Source: Candidatus Uhrbacteria bacterium
GTDB lineage: Bacteria > Patescibacteriota > Patescibacteriia > JACQRZ01
Assembly (NCBI GenBank): GCA_016206235.1
Contig: JACQRZ010000009.1
Coordinates: forward strand, 1 to 28,383
Direction: 5' to 3'
Length of the DNA stretch: 28,383 bases
Shown: positions 21,718-28,383 of the stretch, piece by piece
How the letters are laid out: the number at the start of each line of letters is the position of its first letter
How positions within the stretch are numbered: the stretch's first letter is position 1
The notes under the pieces: model-generated
The model's database searches: none
What the model saw: the letters and a program-made list of their open reading frames with translations, nothing else
What the model was told of the DNA's origin: nothing
Translations under genes and position numbers: made by a program

Positions 21718-24156
21718 ATGTTACTTTCAAAAAAATGGCTTCAAGACTTTGTTGATATTCCAACATCGGCAACCGATCACTTTCTTGCTACCCAACTTTC
21801 CCTCACAACGGTTGAAGTGGAATCATGGAGATCGCTTGGTACTGCAGAATTTGAACATATGGAGCTCGGGGTCATCACTAAGATTGAGCCACACCCAAAC
21901 GCTGATCGGCTTAGCATCGTGATTGTGGATAGTGGCGCTCGAAGCTACCGCGTGGTGTGTGGAGGAAGTAACCTCAAAGAAGGAATGAAGATTGCGTTGG
22001 CGCTTCCTGGCGCACGCGTGCGTTGGCATGGAGAAGGGGATGAGATCGTATTGGAAGAAAGTGTTATTCGCGGTGAAAAAAGCGAGGGCATGATCTGCGC
22101 GGCATCTGAAATTGGCCTTGGCGAACAGTTTGTCAGCACCGAGGAGCGCGGTATTCTTGACCTTTCACATCTTTCAGCCGAATCAGGAACGCAGATTGGT
22201 GAGGCTCTTGGCCTCGATGATGTCGTCTTTGAAATCGACAATAAGTCGCTCTCGAATAGGCCCGACCTGTGGGGGCACGAAGGTATGGCACGTGAAATCG
22301 GCGCGTTGCTTAAGAGTTCTCTTAATAAAAAAAAGATTCGTGATATCACCGAAGGCAAAGAATTTGGTATCAATGTGAAGGTTGAAAATACTGAACTGTG
22401 TCCGCGGTATATGGCAGTGGGTATTTCTGGCGTGGCGGCAGCTCCTTCGCCGCAGTGGATGCAACAGCGACTCCGCGCTATTGGCATGCGGCCGATCAAC
22501 GCGCTGGTTGATGTTACCAACTATGTGATGGCGGAATTGGGGCAACCAATGCACGCGTTCGATTACGACCGACTTAAAGACGCCAAGGGAAACGTATCGA
22601 TTGTCGTGCGGAATGCGGGCAAGGGCGAAGTATTTGAAACGCTTGACGAGGCGCGCCATACGCTCAAAGACGACATGCTCATGATAGCAAGCGAGGAAAA
22701 ATCTTTGGCTGTTGCAGGGGTTATGGGGGGTAAAGAAAGCGGTATTGCCGATAGTACGCACACTGTTGTGCTTGAATCGGCACATTTTTACGGACCTTCT
22801 ATTCGAAAGACATCAAGCGTTCTCAAGACTCGTACCGAAAGTTCGATGCGTTTTGAAAAACAACTTGATCCCGAGCTGCCAGCAAAAGCATTGAAGAGGG
22901 CGGTAGAACTCATTCTCGAACTTTGCCCTGAAGCTCGCGTTGCAACTGCTGTAAGCGATGTTTACAAAGGATCGCCTGCGGCACAAAAAGTTACGCTTTC
23001 AGAAGAAGTCTTACAGAAAAAAGTCGGAGTTGTAGTGGCTCTCGATGCTGCGACGGATATTCTCAAGCGTCTTGAGTTTGGAGTGAAAAAGAGTGGAAAA
23101 AAACTCGAGATTACTGTCCCGTCATTTCGTTCACACGACATAACGCAAGTCGAGGATTGTATAGAAGAGATTCTGCGCTTATATGGGTACGACAATATAC
23201 CAGCGAGACTGCCCGAGATCCAAATGCGCGCGCAGGCCTTGCAGCCCCTCCGCACGCTTGAACGAAAACTTCGCATACTGGCTATGCATGATTTTCATGA
23301 AGTCCACAGCTATTCATTTGTCTCGGCATCTGCAATTCGCGCAATCGGTGATTCAGAAAAAGACTATCTGCATCTCTTGCAGCCGCTATCTGAAGATCGT
23401 CCATATATCACAAACAGTTTGGCGATCAACATGTTGGAGGCTATCGAAAAAAACCAGTATAGCGGAGAAACCCTTGCCCTATTTGAAATTGCAAAAGTTT
23501 TTTTAAAGGATGCGACAGGTCCAGACGATGGCGGTGATAAAAAATTGCCCTTGCAGCCAACACACGCAACATTTGTGTTGGCTGATAAAAAAAAGGAGAA
23601 TAGTTTTGCATTGCTCTTCGCTGTGATTCAAGAGTTTTTTGCTCGGTTAGGATATGCGCTTGAAATACATCAAGACAAGAAACCGGCTGCATGGAGCATT
23701 CCCTCTCACTGCGCAAGTATTTTTTATAAAGAGAGTGAAGTCGGCACGATCGGCGTGCCACGGCATCGGGTGCGAGCTGCTTTTGGCCTAAGCGTTATGC
23801 CCACTATCTGCACCATTGACCTTTCACTGCTTGCGTCACTGCCTTCGCAAGAGCGCGAGCGAGAAAAGAGAGGGCCATTTCCTGCAACGCGCCGAGACGT
23901 CGCGTTTGTTATTGATGAAAAATACCCTTTCCGCGATGTTGCTCAAACACTTGTTTCTGCGCATCCGCTTATCCGCGACATTGAAATTTTCGACATCTAC
24001 CGCGGAGAAACCATAGGGGCGTATAAAAAGAGTTTTGCCTTTCATATCTCATATCGCTCTGACGAACGGACATTAACTACCGAAGAAGTGGATACAGCAC
24101 ATAAAGAGCTGATTGCAATGTTAGAAAAAAAGTTTAAAGCAACCATAAGAAAGTAA
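21718..24156 (+). CDS. pheT: Phenylalanyl-tRNA synthetase beta subunit
   Basis: Beta chain of the phenylalanyl-tRNA synthetase, needed for editing and tRNA binding. Its 812 residues match the full bacterial form (about 795). Order: N-terminus MLLSKKWLQDFVDI; tRNA-binding OB fold (about 40-150, VITKIEPHPNADRLSIVIVD, VVCGGSNLKEGMKIALALPG); B3/B4 editing core (about 200-390, DNKSLSNRPDLWGHEGMARE, INALVDVTNYVMAELGQP, MHAFDYD); B5 (about 400-480); catalytic-like region with DCIEEILRLYGYDNIP; C-terminal anticodon-binding FDX-ACB domain (about 718-811, FPATRRDVAFVIDEKYPF). All domains are present, so this is not reduced. Only TTAGAG precedes the ATG, a weak ribosome site. The metK promoter starts 4 nt after its stop. 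Confidence 0.97.
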   Translation: MLLSKKWLQDFVDIPTSATDHFLATQLSLTTVEVESWRSLGTAEFEHMELGVITKIEPHPNADRLSIVIVDSGARSYRVVCGGSNLKEGMKIALALPGARVRWHGEGDEIVLEESVIRGEKSEGMICAASEIGLGEQFVSTEERGILDLSHLSAESGTQIGEALGLDDVVFEIDNKSLSNRPDLWGHEGMAREIGALLKSSLNKKKIRDITEGKEFGINVKVENTELCPRYMAVGISGVAAAPSPQWMQQRLRAIGMRPINALVDVTNYVMAELGQPMHAFDYDRLKDAKGNVSIVVRNAGKGEVFETLDEARHTLKDDMLMIASEEKSLAVAGVMGGKESGIADSTHTVVLESAHFYGPSIRKTSSVLKTRTESSMRFEKQLDPELPAKALKRAVELILELCPEARVATAVSDVYKGSPAAQKVTLSEEVLQKKVGVVVALDAATDILKRLEFGVKKSGKKLEITVPSFRSHDITQVEDCIEEILRLYGYDNIPARLPEIQMRAQALQPLRTLERKLRILAMHDFHEVHSYSFVSASAIRAIGDSEKDYLHLLQPLSEDRPYITNSLAINMLEAIEKNQYSGETLALFEIAKVFLKDATGPDDGGDKKLPLQPTHATFVLADKKKENSFALLFAVIQEFFARLGYALEIHQDKKPAAWSIPSHCASIFYKESEVGTIGVPRHRVRAAFGLSVMPTICTIDLSLLASLPSQEREREKRGPFPATRRDVAFVIDEKYPFRDVAQTLVSAHPLIRDIEIFDIYRGETIGAYKKSFAFHISYRSDERTLTTEEVDTAHKELIAMLEKKFKATIRK

Positions 24157-24160
24157 TGTA

Positions 24161-24188
24161 TTGACGTTTTGAAAGTCCGTCGTATACT
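24161..24188 (+). promoter_or_regulatory. metK promoter
   Basis: TTGACG (24161-24166), 16-nt spacer, TATACT (24183-24188). It is one of the two best promoters in the window by hexamer match. The transcript would start near 24195, 5 nt before the riboswitch. Confidence 0.75.
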
Positions 24189-24199
24189 AATAACTACAA

Positions 24200-24304
24200 C
24201 TTATCAAGAGTGAGGGTAGGGAACTGGCCCGATGATCCTCCGGCAACCCTGAGTGCAATCGAAGGGTGCCAACTCCAGCCTCGATCATTTCGAGGAGAGA
24301 TAAC
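24200..24304 (+). ncRNA. SAM-I (S-box) riboswitch upstream of metK
   Basis: The stretch CTTATCAAGAG (24200-24210), GGGAACTGGCCCGATGA, CCGGCAACCC, GGGTGCCAACTCCAGC and the closing GAGAGATAAC matches the SAM-I aptamer consensus in order. P1 is TTATC (24201-24205) with GATAA (24299-24303). P4 is the perfect CCTCGA/TCGAGG hairpin near 24279-24295. It senses S-adenosylmethionine and controls the downstream metK by transcription termination, a classic feedback loop. S-boxes are typical of Firmicutes and relatives; its presence here is informative about lineage or transfer. Confidence 0.95.
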
Positions 24305-24318
24305 TATTCGAAAAGAAG

Positions 24319-24354
24319 AAACTCTTTCCTTGGTGGCAAAGAGTTTTTGTTTTA
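24319..24354 (+). terminator. Riboswitch-controlled terminator of metK
   Basis: AAACTCTTT (24319-24327) pairs with AAAGAGTTT (24338-24346), followed by TTGTTTT. TCTTTCCT (24323-24330) can instead pair with AGGAGAGA (24293-24300, 3' side of P4/P1) with one G-U wobble, the expected antiterminator. SAM binding holds 24293-24303 in the aptamer, freeing the terminator. Confidence 0.9.
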
Positions 24355-24371
24355 ATTAAGAACATAAAGAT

Positions 24372-25310
24372 ATGGTGAAAACCTGCGAGTTCGTTACGCC
24401 AAAACATCCAGATAAGATGTGCGACGGCATTGTTGATAATCTTCTCGACGCGTATATTGCCCAAGATCCTACCAGTCGAGTTGCGCTTGAGGCAATGGGA
24501 GGCCATGGGGTTATCAATGTAAGCGGCGAGGTCACAAGTAGTGCAACGGTGGATGTAAAAGAAATTGTGAAGGCACTTGTCGGCGATGCTTTTGTTATTA
24601 ATAGTACTATTTCTCAGCAAAGTCCTGAGATCGCTCAAGGTGTTGACATAGGCGGCGCGGGAGACCAGGGAATTATGAAGGGCTATGCATGCAGCGAAAC
24701 AGAAAGCCGTATGCCGCGAGAGTATGAGTTGGCGCGCAACTTGTGCAAGAAGCTTTACGAACAGTATCCGTACGATGGCAAGGTGCAGGTAACGATTAAT
24801 GGAGAAAAAGTAATAGCTGTTGTTGCAAGCTTTCAAAATTCAAAAAACGATGAGCTGTCTACGCTCGTGCGATCGATCATTCAAGCGGATGAGTACTACA
24901 TCAATCCGGCAGGCGAGTGGAATATGGGCGGGTTCGATGCTGATTCCGGACTTTCGGGACGAAAACTGATTATCGATAACTATGGACCGGAAGTTACTAT
25001 TGGCGGCGGAAGTTTTTCCGGAAAAGATTACACTAAAGTAGATCGAAGCGGCGCATATATGGCGCGGAAGATCGCCGTTGACTACCTAAAAAAATATCAG
25101 GCGAGCGAAGTGTTTGTAAAACTTGCTTATGCCATCGGCCGCGCAGAGCCGCTTATGCGTGTGGCAGTGGTGGATGGCAAAGAAATCCAGATCACGGATT
25201 ACGATGTTCGCCCGCAAGGCATTAAAAACTTTCTCCAACTTGACCGCCCCATCTACGCGCAAACGGCCTCTTGGGGGCATTTTGGCAATGGCTTTGCGTG
25301 GGATATATAG
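24372..25310 (+). CDS. metK: S-adenosylmethionine synthetase, short form
   Basis: Makes S-adenosylmethionine from methionine and ATP, the methyl donor of the cell. Family marks: FVTPKHPDKMCDGIVDNLLD (usual ESVTEGHPDK), GGHGVINVSGEVT, GAGDQGIMKGYA (ATP/K site), FDADSGLSGRKLIIDNYGP, GGGSFSGKDYTKVDRSGAYMAR and the KLAYAIGRAEPLMRV ending. The protein is 312 residues against about 380-400 for E. coli-type enzymes: several loops are shorter, and the C-terminus ends soon after GHFGNGFAWD (usual GHFG-W). The His of HPDK and the Lys/Asp residues of the GGGSFSGKDYTKVD loop are retained, so it should be active. It is under a SAM-I riboswitch. No clear ribosome site is seen. Confidence 0.95.
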   Translation: MVKTCEFVTPKHPDKMCDGIVDNLLDAYIAQDPTSRVALEAMGGHGVINVSGEVTSSATVDVKEIVKALVGDAFVINSTISQQSPEIAQGVDIGGAGDQGIMKGYACSETESRMPREYELARNLCKKLYEQYPYDGKVQVTINGEKVIAVVASFQNSKNDELSTLVRSIIQADEYYINPAGEWNMGGFDADSGLSGRKLIIDNYGPEVTIGGGSFSGKDYTKVDRSGAYMARKIAVDYLKKYQASEVFVKLAYAIGRAEPLMRVAVVDGKEIQITDYDVRPQGIKNFLQLDRPIYAQTASWGHFGNGFAWDI

Positions 25311-25352
25311 TTTTAGCTTCTAGCTTTCAGCTTGTAGCTTATAGGTTTTTAG
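25308..25352 (+). repeat. Heptamer repeat after metK
   Basis: Starting at the metK stop TAG (25308), TAG/CAG triplets recur at 25314, 25321, 25328, 25335 and 25342 with exact 7-nt spacing from the second onward (units TAGCTTC, TAGCTTT, CAGCTTG, TAGCTTA, TAGGTTT). There is no terminator hairpin in this gap. Confidence 0.65.
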
Positions 25353-25418
25353 GGTGAGATTCATTGTATTTTCTACAGCTTGCTCTATTATTGATAGCGA
25401 TTATTCATATCGTTCATT

Positions 25419-27074
25419 ATGGAAAAGAAGACATGCGCGAAGTGTTCGGCGATGTATGATATTGAGCAAGAAGATGTTGCCTTTTATCAAAAAATGGGTT
25501 CGCCAATTCCTGTGTTGTGTCCCGATTGCAGGTTTAAGAGGCGGGCTCAATTTCGCAACGAGCGTATTCTCTACAGTCGCACGTGCGATAGGTGTAAAAA
25601 ACAGATTATTTCTGTCTTTCCGCAAAAAACTCCATATACGGTCTATTGCATTGATTGTTTTGCCACCGATGACTGGGATGCCTCTGCGTATGGTCAAGAG
25701 TACGATACAAATCGACCATTTTTTGAGCAGATGGATGAGCTAATAAAACGCGTGCCAAAAAAAGCACTTGGCATTACCGGTGGAAACAATAATATCAACA
25801 GCGAGTATACAAACGCTTCGGGGTTTAATAAAAGCTGCTACCTTCTTTTTAATTCGGGATATTGTGAAGATACGATGTATTCACGGGGGCTGAAAGATTG
25901 TCGTGATACTGTTGATGCGTATTTTGGCATTGATATGGAGCGGTGTTACGAGACCGTCAACGTGCAAAAATCATCCGGCGTTATCTTCAGTAGAAATGTC
26001 ACGAATTGCGTTGATTCATGGTTTTTGGAATCATGTGTTGATTGCATAAACTGCTTCGGATGCGTGAATCTTCGCCATAAAAGCTATTACTGGTTTAACG
26101 AGCAGCTCATCGAGGATGAGTACGAGCGTCGTCTCGCGGAAATAAAAGGAAGCTATCACAAATTGTGCGAGATGCAGAAAAAATTTGAAAAATTCGTTCA
26201 TCAATTCCCTCACCGAGAAAACAACAACATGAAATCCGAAGATTGTACCGGTGATTATATTTTCGAATCAAAAGGCCTGCGAGATTGCTACGAGATTATC
26301 GGAGGTGAGAGTTGCAAATATATGTTTGCAACAAAATGTATTAAGGACTCATATGATATTCTTGGCAACGGATATGGTGAGCTGTTTCTTGATTGTGTGG
26401 CAACAGGCCATGCAAATCACGTCATTGGCTCCTACTGGGTGGAGAATAGTCATGACTGTGAGTACTGCCTTTTCACGCACTCTTCTGACAATTGTATTGG
26501 ATGCGATGGGCTCAAAAAAGGATCGTTTTGCATTTTGAACAAGCAGTACACCGAGGAGGAGTATCATATTCTCCGCGAGAAAATTGTTAACGAATTAAAA
26601 CGTGATGGAGAATACGGTCTATTTTTTCCTTCCCATATCGCTCCCTTTGCCTACAACGAGAGCGTCGCACAGGATTACATGCCTCTTACAAAGGAAGAGG
26701 TGCTTGCGCAAGGGTATCGATGGCAGGATGATCTACCGATGACAACCGGCAAGGAAACCGTTTCAACCGGTTCGCTTCCCGACCACATTGCGAGCGTTAC
26801 GCCCGCTATCACAAAAGAAGTGCTTGCCTGTGATCAGTGCAAACGGAACTATAAAATTACGCCGCAAGAATTGAGCTTCTATCAAAAAATGTCATTGCCG
26901 ATCCCTCGGCTATGCTTTCATTGCCGCCACATCGATCGCATTAAGCGACGCGGTCCCATGAAGCTTTTCAATCGCAATTGCGCTAAATGCCAAAAACAGA
27001 TTTCTACAACCTTTGCACCAGATCGGCCGGAGATTGTCTATTGTGAAAGTTGTTATCAGCAAGAGGTCGTGTGA
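25419..27074 (+). CDS. Cys-rich protein with zinc-ribbon modules at both ends
   Basis: A 551-residue soluble protein with 30 or more cysteines and no signal peptide. The N-terminal module (about 1-82) has C6-x2-C9/C34-x2-C37 and C56-x2-C59/C77-x2-C80. The C-terminal module (about 468-548) repeats it: C471-x2-C474/C499-x2-C502 and C521-x2-C524/C542-x2-C545, sharing FYQKMxxPIPxLCxxCR. The centre (about 130-375) is built of short Cys-containing turns (C140, 149, 161, 176, 197, 206-215, then 276, 290, 299, 307, 326, 347-371), suggesting a beta-solenoid stacked with Cys, in two halves that each end in a similar N(E/K)Q ... EEY motif (YWFNEQLIEDEY; ILNKQYTEEEY). I recall related hypothetical proteins from CPR genomes, sometimes mislabelled CaiB/BaiF; function unknown. 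Confidence 0.85.
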   Translation: MEKKTCAKCSAMYDIEQEDVAFYQKMGSPIPVLCPDCRFKRRAQFRNERILYSRTCDRCKKQIISVFPQKTPYTVYCIDCFATDDWDASAYGQEYDTNRPFFEQMDELIKRVPKKALGITGGNNNINSEYTNASGFNKSCYLLFNSGYCEDTMYSRGLKDCRDTVDAYFGIDMERCYETVNVQKSSGVIFSRNVTNCVDSWFLESCVDCINCFGCVNLRHKSYYWFNEQLIEDEYERRLAEIKGSYHKLCEMQKKFEKFVHQFPHRENNNMKSEDCTGDYIFESKGLRDCYEIIGGESCKYMFATKCIKDSYDILGNGYGELFLDCVATGHANHVIGSYWVENSHDCEYCLFTHSSDNCIGCDGLKKGSFCILNKQYTEEEYHILREKIVNELKRDGEYGLFFPSHIAPFAYNESVAQDYMPLTKEEVLAQGYRWQDDLPMTTGKETVSTGSLPDHIASVTPAITKEVLACDQCKRNYKITPQELSFYQKMSLPIPRLCFHCRHIDRIKRRGPMKLFNRNCAKCQKQISTTFAPDRPEIVYCESCYQQEVV

Positions 27075-27125
27075 AGGTTTTGAGTTGATTGATGTCTTAG
27101 GAGGGGAGGGTATGTATGAATTTTC

Positions 27126-27191
27126 TTGACAGTTGAATAAATTAATGATACGTTATAGTTAACAAAAATGTTAATAATGCTGCATCATTAA
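27126..27191 (+). promoter_or_regulatory. AbiE-module promoter with concentric dyad operator
   Basis: TTGACA (27126-27131) and TATAGT (27154-27159) are promoter-like, although their 22-nt spacing is too long; TACGTT at 17 nt or TTGAAT-15-TATAGT are alternatives. TTAACA-AAAA-TGTTAA (27159-27174) is a perfect dyad. TTAATGAT (27142-27149) and ATCATTAA (27184-27191) form a second perfect dyad with the same centre (27166.5). It ends 2 nt before the toxin ATG. Confidence 0.6.
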
Positions 27192-27193
27192 AT

Positions 27194-27886
27194 ATGACCA
27201 TTCATGAGCTCGAACAACATGTGCGTTCCCTCGGAATTGCAAAAGATCACATTCTGCGCGAAGAAGCGGAAATGCTCTTTCTTAGGGATCTTGCCACTGA
27301 TACATTGGGCGCAAAAGTCCTTTTTTATGGCGGAACTGCACTCCGTCTTGCCTATGGCTCACCTCGTTTTTCAGAAGATATTGATCTTTTGCGCATCAAG
27401 CGATTCTCTTTCAAGGATTTTTCTGCGTTTATGAAAAGGGCTGTGCGTCGGCATCAAGGATGGAAGCTCACCGACGCAAAGGAGAAACGGAACACACTCT
27501 TTGCGTTCATACTCATTTCAGACGATAAGCTCAAACACAATTTTTCGATCAAAATTGAGATACATAAACCTACCAAGCCGGTATGCTTGACATCGCAACT
27601 CGCCATTCTCAGAAGTCCGGTAAGTGTAGAGGAGCCTTTACTTTTAGTCCCAACACTTGTTGAACTTAAACGATTGAAAGAAGATGCGCTCGAAAAGAGA
27701 AAAAAAGCGCGGGATATTTTTGATCTCTGGTATATTGCTCAAAGCATGCGCGAGCAGTTTGCCACGCAATTGACGTTGGCGCCGTATACGCGGCGAATGT
27801 TCAAAAATGAGCTTCAAGTCTTTTTGCCGCGTCATTTTTATCCTGTTATTGATCAGCTCTATGACACCATTACAAAAAAAAATTAA
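27194..27886 (+). CDS. AbiEii-type nucleotidyltransferase toxin
   Basis: A 230-residue protein of the AbiEii/AbiGii nucleotidyltransferase toxin family. The polymerase-beta-like motif is GGTALRLAYG (46-55) followed by RFSEDIDLL (58-66; metal-binding Asp62 and Asp64). The third acidic residue is probably Glu122 in SIKIEI. The conserved later motif is ARDIFDLWYIAQ (172-183). Family members block growth by NMP/GTP-type transfer to RNA (shown for tRNA acceptor stems in some relatives); the target here is unknown. The next gene, an AbiEi-like antitoxin, starts 26 nt inside this one, so the two are coupled. The toxin comes first, the reverse of the classic abiEi-abiEii order. A dyad operator lies immediately upstream; there is no Shine-Dalgarno site. 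Confidence 0.92.
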   Translation: MTIHELEQHVRSLGIAKDHILREEAEMLFLRDLATDTLGAKVLFYGGTALRLAYGSPRFSEDIDLLRIKRFSFKDFSAFMKRAVRRHQGWKLTDAKEKRNTLFAFILISDDKLKHNFSIKIEIHKPTKPVCLTSQLAILRSPVSVEEPLLLVPTLVELKRLKEDALEKRKKARDIFDLWYIAQSMREQFATQLTLAPYTRRMFKNELQVFLPRHFYPVIDQLYDTITKKN

Positions 27887-28383
27887 TACCATTCCAAAAA
27901 TCGTCTTCACCTTTGCCGATATTCGTAAAATCGCAGAGATGAGTGATGCGAGCTTGCGCGTGAGTCTCAATCGCATGGTTCGCAGCGGCTCAATCGTGAG
28001 GATACTAAAAGGAGTATATACTACCGACTGCGCTCGCGTTGATTGGGAAAAATTCGCTCAAGCACTCTATTCACCAAGCGCCCTGTCTTTTGAGTATGTT
28101 TTAGGAAGAGAACATATCCTGAGTCAGAAGCCGTATGCGCTGACGCTGGTCACAACAAAGCGAGCACGAACAATCAAGGCACCAAGAGCTACAATTGTTT
28201 TTCGTCATATTCGTCCATCGTTGTATTGGGGTTACGTGCGTAAAAATTCTACCTATATCGCCGAGCCTGAAAAAGCATTTCTTGATCTGGCATATCTTTC
28301 ATTAAATGGTTATGCGACATTCGATTCTGAGGAAATGAACCTTTCACTGTTGAATTTGAAAAAAGTGTCTCAATATTTAAAAC
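27861..28383 (+). CDS. AbiEi-like antitoxin/regulator, cut by window end
   Basis: The frame opens at ATG 27861, overlapping the toxin gene by 26 nt, and runs without a stop to the window end (174 residues seen). The N-terminus (about 15-55, FTFADIRKIAEMSDASLRVS then RMVRSGSIVRILKGVYT) is a winged helix-turn-helix of the AbiEi / COG5340 type. The rest includes FEYVLGREHI and the IAEPEKAFLDLAYL segment (about 146-159) typical of the AbiEi C-terminal domain (usual ASPEKALLDLL). AbiEi proteins neutralise AbiEii genetically and repress their own operon through inverted repeats; the dyad at 27142-27191 is the obvious candidate site. Incomplete at the 3' end. Confidence 0.88.
   Translation, partial: MTPLQKKINTIPKIVFTFADIRKIAEMSDASLRVSLNRMVRSGSIVRILKGVYTTDCARVDWEKFAQALYSPSALSFEYVLGREHILSQKPYALTLVTTKRARTIKAPRATIVFRHIRPSLYWGYVRKNSTYIAEPEKAFLDLAYLSLNGYATFDSEEMNLSLLNLKKVSQYLK

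Noticed and set aside
1..28383. tRNA, rRNA genes, CRISPR array or insertion sequence
   Set aside because: No T-loop or cloverleaf pattern, no spaced identical repeats of CRISPR type, and no transposase-like frame was seen.
1..28383. Alternative genetic code with TGA as Gly (Gracilibacteria type)
   Set aside because: TGA ends several genes at sensible places (YibE/F, DoxX-like, EamA-like), with ATGA overlaps to the next start for the first two.

Overview
The window looks like a chromosomal segment of a bacterium with a small, tightly packed genome, most plausibly a member of the Candidate Phyla Radiation (Patescibacteria). The pointers are short intergenic gaps with several ATGA stop/start overlaps, a truncated-style MetK of about 312 residues, a large Cys-rich double zinc-ribbon protein of a kind I recall from CPR genomes, many small membrane or secreted proteins of unknown function, and promoters whose -10 box sits 6-7 nt before the ATG (leaderless mRNAs). 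TGA is used as a stop, so the code is the standard bacterial one. The lineage is an inference; no rRNA or marker tree is available here.

Layout. 1-1.2 kb: the end of a riboflavin cluster (riboflavin synthase, lumazine synthase) with two competing hairpins between the genes. 1.25-1.4 kb: an unlisted 50-codon gene. 1.4-7.1 kb, minus strand: a run of four genes read from 7.1 kb downward: a secreted protein with two copies of a domain, a secreted coiled-coil protein ending in five Cys-pair repeats, a deoxyhypusine-synthase-like enzyme, and a possible nuclease-fold hypothetical. 7.2-9.4 kb: two overlapping small membrane genes, a shortened RhuM-like protein, and a membrane-anchored YceI-domain protein ending in a terminator. 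9.4-9.8 kb: a mostly non-coding stretch with a heptamer repeat, two terminators and one small gene. 9.8-14.2 kb: a three-gene envelope operon (small anchored protein, YibE/F permease, coiled-coil lytic transglycosylase), then DoxX-like and EamA-like membrane genes. 14.3-15.3 kb, minus strand: a YvcK/CofD-like protein.

15.4-19.4 kb: full-length single-chain PurL with its own terminator. 19.4-20.5 kb: a regulatory-looking stretch with a 14-codon micro-ORF and an imperfect 28-bp repeat, a DUF378 membrane protein and an unknown 132-residue protein, each with a terminator. 20.6-24.2 kb: pheS-pheT. 24.2-25.3 kb: consensus promoter, SAM-I riboswitch with terminator, and metK. 25.4-27.1 kb: the 551-residue Cys-rich double zinc-ribbon protein. 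27.1 kb to the end: an AbiE-type toxin-antitoxin pair in reversed gene order, preceded by a concentric dyad-symmetric site over its promoter; the antitoxin gene runs off the window.

The housekeeping part (rib, purL, pheST, metK) is ordinary in function, but it is richer than expected for a typical CPR genome. The most unusual items are the 551-residue protein, the Cys-pair repeat protein, a 29-bp palindromic repeat inserted in frame into the YibE/F gene, the heptamer repeats placed next to stop codons, and the AbiE operator.
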